Shown here piece after piece: positions 4,260-7,474 of a stretch of 7,474 nt of DNA. Each line of letters opens with the position of its first letter. Within the stretch, counting starts at the first letter, position 1. Where the stretch lies: positions 1 through 7,474 of the forward strand of contig JACOYG010000003.1 in assembly GCA_016181985.1 (NCBI GenBank), written 5' to 3'. Below the pieces are notes generated by a model. That model made no database searches, was not told the DNA's origin, and saw nothing but the letters and a program-made list of their open reading frames with translations. The DNA comes from Candidatus Nealsoniibacteriota bacterium. Its GTDB lineage: Bacteria; Patescibacteriota; Minisyncoccia; Minisyncoccales; MHMH01. Both the position numbers and the translations under genes were made by a program.

Positions 4260-6944
4260 CTAAGCGGTAACCTTTTGGTCGCTGGGAGTTCTAAAAATAA
4301 TTTTATCGCCTTCGGCGTCGATGACCACCCTGTCTTTTGCCTGAATTTGGCCAGTAACGATTCTCAAGGCCAGGGGATCCAAAACTAACTTTTGAATCAC
4401 TCTCTTTAACGGCCTTGCTCCCAAATTTTGGTCAAAACCCTTTTCAGCCAAAATATCTTTAACTTGCTGGCCAATTTTTATCTCAATGTCTTTTTGCAAG
4501 AGGCGTTCGGCCACCTTTCTTAACTCCAGCTCAACGATCTCTTTTATTTCTTCCTTGCCGAGATGGTTAAAAATAACAATTTCATCTATTCTGTTTAAAA
4601 ATTCCGGCTTGAAATTTTCCCGCAAGGCATCCATGACTTTTCCCTTTAAGTCCTCTCGGTCTTTTCCTTCCTTTCCTGCAAGAAATCCCAAAGAGCTCAT
4701 TTTGGCAATATATTCTGAACCCAAATTGGAGGTCATTATTAAAATAGTGTTTCTGAAGGAAGCCGTTCTGCCTTTGGCGTCGGTGAGCCGGCCGTCCTCT
4801 AAAATCTGCAGAAGAATATTAAAAACATCCGGATTGGCTTTTTCAATTTCATCAAAAAGGATCACGGCATAGGGCCTTCTCCTTATTTTCTCGGTCAATT
4901 GCCCGCCTTCTTCATAGCCGACGTAGCCCGGAGGTGAACCAATAATTTTTGAAACCGTATGCTTTTCCATATACTCGGACATATCCAATCTTACTAAAGC
5001 TTTTTCGTCATTGAACAAAAATTCGGCCAAAGCGCGGGCGGTTTCGGTTTTGCCGACTCCGGTCGGCCCCAAAAAAATGAAAGAGCCCATCGGTTTTGAT
5101 TCCTCGGAAATTCCGGCGCGAGACCTTCGAATGGCGTTGGAAACGGCGATAATCGCCTCTTTCTGTCCGATAACTCTTTTTGAAAGAAGGTCTTCCATTT
5201 TTTCCAATTTCTTAGCTTCTTCTTCTATTAAGCGCATAACGGGAATGCCCGTCCAGCGGGAAACTACCCGAGCCACATCCTCTTCTAAAACTTCTTCTTT
5301 CAAAAGCCGGTGCTTTTTCTGAAAAGCGGTCAATTCTTTTTCTTTCTTTTGAATATCTTTTAAAAGCAAGGGGAGCCGGCCGTATTTAATTTCAGCCACT
5401 TTTTGCAAATCGCCTTCCCTTTGCAATGATTCTATCTGGAAATTCAAATCCTCCATTTCTTTTCTCATGGTTCTTATGCCTTGAATCAAGTCCCGTTCGG
5501 TTTTCCATTTAAGCTCCAAATTTTTTGATTTTTCCGTCAAATCGGCAAGCTGCCTGCCAATAACGGTAATTTTCCTTTTCGAAGCAACGCCGCCCTCTGT
5601 TTTTAAAGCCGCTTTTTCGATCTCTAACCTTTGAATTTCCTGATTTAACTGCTCCAATTCCGCAGGCTGGGATTCAATTTCCAATCTCAAAGCCGAAGCC
5701 GCTTCGTCCATCAAGTCAACAGCTTTATCGGGTAAAAATCGGTCGGTGATATAGCGAGCGGCCAGCTCGGCCGAAGCCACCAACGCCGCGTCTTTTATTT
5801 TCACGCCATGATGCACTTCGTATTTTTCTTTCAAGCCCCTTAATATGGCTATGGTATCTTCCATTGTCGGCTCGGAAACATAAATCGGCTGGAATCTTCT
5901 TTCCAAAGCCGGATCCCTTTCAATATACTTTTGATACTCTTTTAAAGTTGTGGCTCCGATGGCTTTTAATTCGCCTCTGGATAAGGCCGGCTTTAATAAA
6001 TTGGAAGCATCAATGGCGCCTTCGGCCGCTCCGGCTCCAACCAAGGTGTGAAGTTCGTCAATAAATAAAATATATCGTCCGCCGGCCCGGCTAATTTCTT
6101 TTAAGAGGGCTTTTATTCTGTCTTCGAACTCTCCGCGGTATCTGGTGCCGGCAATCATAGCGCCCAGATCAAGGGCGATAATATCCTTGTCCCTTAAAGA
6201 CTCGGGCACGTCGCCTTTGATGATTTTTTGAGCCAAACCCTCAACAATGGCTGTTTTGCCGACGCCGGCTTCGCCGATTAAAACCGGATTATTTTTAGTC
6301 CTGCGGGAAAGCACCTGCATCAGCCGGCGGATTTCATTTTCTCTTCCGATAACCGGGTCCAGTTTTCCGGCTCTTGCCAGCTGGGTCAGATCTCTGGCAT
6401 ATTTTTCTATCACCTGATATTTGGATTCGGGCTCGGGATCGGTAATTCTTGCTCCTCCCCTAATTTGGGATAAAAGCTTGAGCGCATCCTGGTAATTCAG
6501 CTTGCCTGATTCCAAAGACGCCGCCCCGCCGCCGGTCGAAAAAAAATTGGCTTTCTCTAAAATTTCTTTTGCCTTGGTGTCGGTGCTAAGCAAGGCCAAG
6601 AAAAAATGCTCTACGGAAATAAACTCGTCCGACATTTTCATTGATTCCTGGCGAGCCGTGTCTAAAACCTTGGCCATATCTTGAGTTAAATAAAACTGGC
6701 CAAATGTTTGAGGCGCGGCGATAACCGGAAGCCGCTCTATGGCGCCTTGGATTTTCCTTTTCAATCCTTCAATGTCCACGCCTAATTTTTGAAGCAAGGT
6801 CAAAACCACGCTTCCTTCTTGGGAAGCTAAAGCCAAAAGCAGATGCAGGGCGTCAATTTGCTGCTGCCCCTTTTCTCTGGCTATATCCTGCGCCGCCAGT
6901 ACCGCCTCCTGCGCCTTATGCGTAAAATTACCTCCAGCCATCAT
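4260..6944 (-). CDS. clpB: ATP-dependent disaggregase ClpB (Hsp100)
   Basis: A full-length 894-residue hexameric AAA+ chaperone that pulls proteins out of aggregates in the cytoplasm, normally with DnaK. The Clp N-domain repeats span residues 7 to about 135. A linker with GGGAASLESG is longer than usual. NBD1 has Walker A GEAGVGKT (224-231), pore loop TRYRGEF (Y269), Walker B LFIDE (293-297) and arginine fingers in LERRF (349-350). The coiled-coil middle domain (about 423-550), which distinguishes ClpB from ClpA/ClpC, is present. NBD2 has Walker A GPTGVGKT (626-633), pore loop GYVGYEEG (673-680), Walker B VILFDE (694-699), arginine finger FLNRID (R785) and sensor 2 GARPLKR (842-848). Nothing catalytic is missing. 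There is no ClpP-binding IGF/L loop. Two ATGs in tandem (6944 and 6941) are equally plausible starts. No CIRCE operator is visible upstream. Confidence 0.98.
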   Translation of the reverse strand: MMAGGNFTHKAQEAVLAAQDIAREKGQQQIDALHLLLALASQEGSVVLTLLQKLGVDIEGLKRKIQGAIERLPVIAAPQTFGQFYLTQDMAKVLDTARQESMKMSDEFISVEHFFLALLSTDTKAKEILEKANFFSTGGGAASLESGKLNYQDALKLLSQIRGGARITDPEPESKYQVIEKYARDLTQLARAGKLDPVIGRENEIRRLMQVLSRRTKNNPVLIGEAGVGKTAIVEGLAQKIIKGDVPESLRDKDIIALDLGAMIAGTRYRGEFEDRIKALLKEISRAGGRYILFIDELHTLVGAGAAEGAIDASNLLKPALSRGELKAIGATTLKEYQKYIERDPALERRFQPIYVSEPTMEDTIAILRGLKEKYEVHHGVKIKDAALVASAELAARYITDRFLPDKAVDLMDEAASALRLEIESQPAELEQLNQEIQRLEIEKAALKTEGGVASKRKITVIGRQLADLTEKSKNLELKWKTERDLIQGIRTMRKEMEDLNFQIESLQREGDLQKVAEIKYGRLPLLLKDIQKKEKELTAFQKKHRLLKEEVLEEDVARVVSRWTGIPVMRLIEEEAKKLEKMEDLLSKRVIGQKEAIIAVSNAIRRSRAGISEESKPMGSFIFLGPTGVGKTETARALAEFLFNDEKALVRLDMSEYMEKHTVSKIIGSPPGYVGYEEGGQLTEKIRRRPYAVILFDEIEKANPDVFNILLQILEDGRLTDAKGRTASFRNTILIMTSNLGSEYIAKMSSLGFLAGKEGKDREDLKGKVMDALRENFKPEFLNRIDEIVIFNHLGKEEIKEIVELELRKVAERLLQKDIEIKIGQQVKDILAEKGFDQNLGARPLKRVIQKLVLDPLALRIVTGQIQAKDRVVIDAEGDKIIFRTPSDQKVTA

Positions 6945-6960
6945 ATCTTTTTATTTTCAT
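6928..6960 (-). other. Ten-codon open frame overlapping the clpB start
   Basis: ATG at 6960, five bases after the clpB -10 box, opens MKIKRYDGWR and stops at TAA 6928-6930, inside clpB and out of its frame. It could be a leaderless leader peptide or chance. Confidence 0.2.
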
Positions 6961-6965
6961 TTTCT

Positions 6966-6993
6966 ATTCTACCAGAAAATCCAATAAAATCAA
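6966..6993 (-). promoter_or_regulatory. Promoter of clpB
   Basis: -35 TTGATT (6993-6988), spacer 16, extended -10 TGGTAGAAT with hexamer TAGAAT (6971-6966). The predicted start is near 6959, giving a leader of about 15 nt without a Shine-Dalgarno. It looks like a vegetative promoter; no heat-shock operator is evident. Confidence 0.55.
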
Positions 6994-7015
6994 GCCTTTC
7001 GGCGCGGCTCAAGGC
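6985..7015 (-). terminator. Weak hairpin terminator between fpg fragment and clpB
   Basis: GCCTT (7015-7011) pairs with AAGGC (6998-6994) around a 12-nt GC-rich loop and is followed by TTGATTTTAT. The stem is only 5 bp, so termination would be partial. The T-rich tail doubles as the clpB -35. Confidence 0.3.
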
Positions 7016-7059
7016 AGGCAAAGATTTCGCAGGAGATAGCAAAAACCACAGATCGGGAT

Positions 7060-7474
7060 TTATTTTCCTATAAATTTGGACAGGTCCTTTTTCTGTAATA
7101 AAACCATTTTTCCAAACATTCGCATGTCACAAAATCTTAGTTCATATCCGTTGTTCTTCTGTGTTGGGTTATCTGGTTTTTGGAACGTAACAGCAACCTT
7201 TTGAAATCTATCTTTAGGCTGATTTTGCCTGCGTATAAGCAATTGTCCTGTCATGGCAAGGTGTACTAATATATGAAAATCGTTACCGAGTTCTATTTTG
7301 ATGTTTTTTGCAATACGTGAAACTCCTACTATCTTTTGGTTTATAACTTTTTGGGTAAAGAAGTCATTGTTTGGCTGGGTTTCGTAGCCGTATTCTATAT
7401 CAATCTCCTTTATTATCGTATTTTTTAGATATTTATTTAGGTCCGTAGTTATTGTTTGAACTTCCGGTAATTCA
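7060..7474 (-). CDS. mutM: Formamidopyrimidine-DNA glycosylase, N-terminal fragment (5' partial, truncated 3')
   Basis: The frame enters at the window edge with ELPEVQT, the family's conserved start (PELPEVE/QT), so only about two codons lie outside. The enzyme removes oxidised purines such as 8-oxoguanine, using the N-terminal Pro and Glu (E3 here, by inferred numbering). K58 in RIAKN corresponds to the conserved beta-hairpin lysine. HLAMTGQLLI (73-82) supplies the lesion-site Met, and LRFCDMRMFGKM supplies the DxRxFG motif. The frame ends with TAA after about 139 residues, whereas the family runs about 270-290. The helix-two-turn-helix domain and C-terminal zinc finger needed for DNA binding are absent. 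None of the three minus frames down to clpB (7059-6945) encodes them. It is therefore probably a pseudogene or the remnant of a deletion. A sequencing error alone would not restore the missing half. Confidence 0.9.
   Translation of the reverse strand, partial: ELPEVQTITTDLNKYLKNTIIKEIDIEYGYETQPNNDFFTQKVINQKIVGVSRIAKNIKIELGNDFHILVHLAMTGQLLIRRQNQPKDRFQKVAVTFQKPDNPTQKNNGYELRFCDMRMFGKMVLLQKKDLSKFIGK

Noticed and set aside
4486..5322. Plus-strand open frames within clpB (4486-4872, 5011-5322)
   Set aside because: They lie wholly opposite a certain clpB reading frame and encode Ser/Phe-rich sequence with no motif.
6945..7059. Search for CIRCE (HrcA) or similar heat-shock operator before clpB
   Set aside because: No TTAGCACTC-N9-GAGTGCTAA-like sequence is present; only an ordinary promoter and a weak hairpin are visible.
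1..7474. CRISPR arrays, tRNA or rRNA genes, insertion sequences
   Set aside because: No regularly spaced repeats, cloverleaf or CCA-ended segments, or transposase motifs were found on either strand by eye.

Overview
The window looks like part of a small-genome, AT-rich bacterium of the Candidate Phyla Radiation (Patescibacteria, perhaps a parcubacterium). This is an inference. It rests on tight gene packing, a minimal chaperone and DNA-repair content, signal-bearing CARDB/thrombospondin-3 surface proteins, a degenerate membrane-anchored trypsin-like protein, many small membrane orphans, and start codons placed a few bases after a -10 box. UGA behaves as an ordinary stop: it ends two genes here. 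Every supported gene lies on the minus strand, so transcription runs from high to low coordinates. I see nothing coding on the plus strand.

In transcription order: (1) 7474-7060, the N-terminal half of formamidopyrimidine-DNA glycosylase (fpg/mutM), beginning two codons outside the window and stopping at about residue 139. The second half of the enzyme is missing, so the gene looks broken. (2) 6944-4260, a full ClpB disaggregase (894 codons) with its own promoter. (3) 4195-2899, an AT-rich island of five small genes I do not recognise: three tightly coupled membrane proteins, then another membrane protein, then a zinc-ribbon protein. (4) 2882-2778, a compact unit with a strong promoter, two tetraloop hairpins and a U-tract, which I read as a candidate small RNA of about 70 nt. 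(5) 2751-2197, an NYN/PIN-like ribonuclease-fold protein (LabA/DUF88 type). (6) 2138-1457, a membrane-anchored trypsin/HtrA-fold protein that has lost the recognisable catalytic triad and is interrupted by a frameshift at a UUU UGA site. (7) 1436-498, a secreted, membrane-anchored CARDB plus thrombospondin type 3 repeat protein. (8) 423-1, the N-terminal part of a probable nuclease, possibly a restriction endonuclease, cut by the window edge.

The genes do not form one pathway. ClpB and Fpg are housekeeping stress and repair functions. The protease-like and TSP3 proteins both belong to the cell envelope. The five-gene island, the candidate RNA and the NYN protein form the least explained part. 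Regulation looks very compact. Several promoters place the predicted transcription start on or within a few bases of the start codon (leaderless mRNAs). Two promoters (NYN and clpB) have -35 boxes overlapping the T-rich tail of the preceding hairpin. Shine-Dalgarno sequences are mostly absent.
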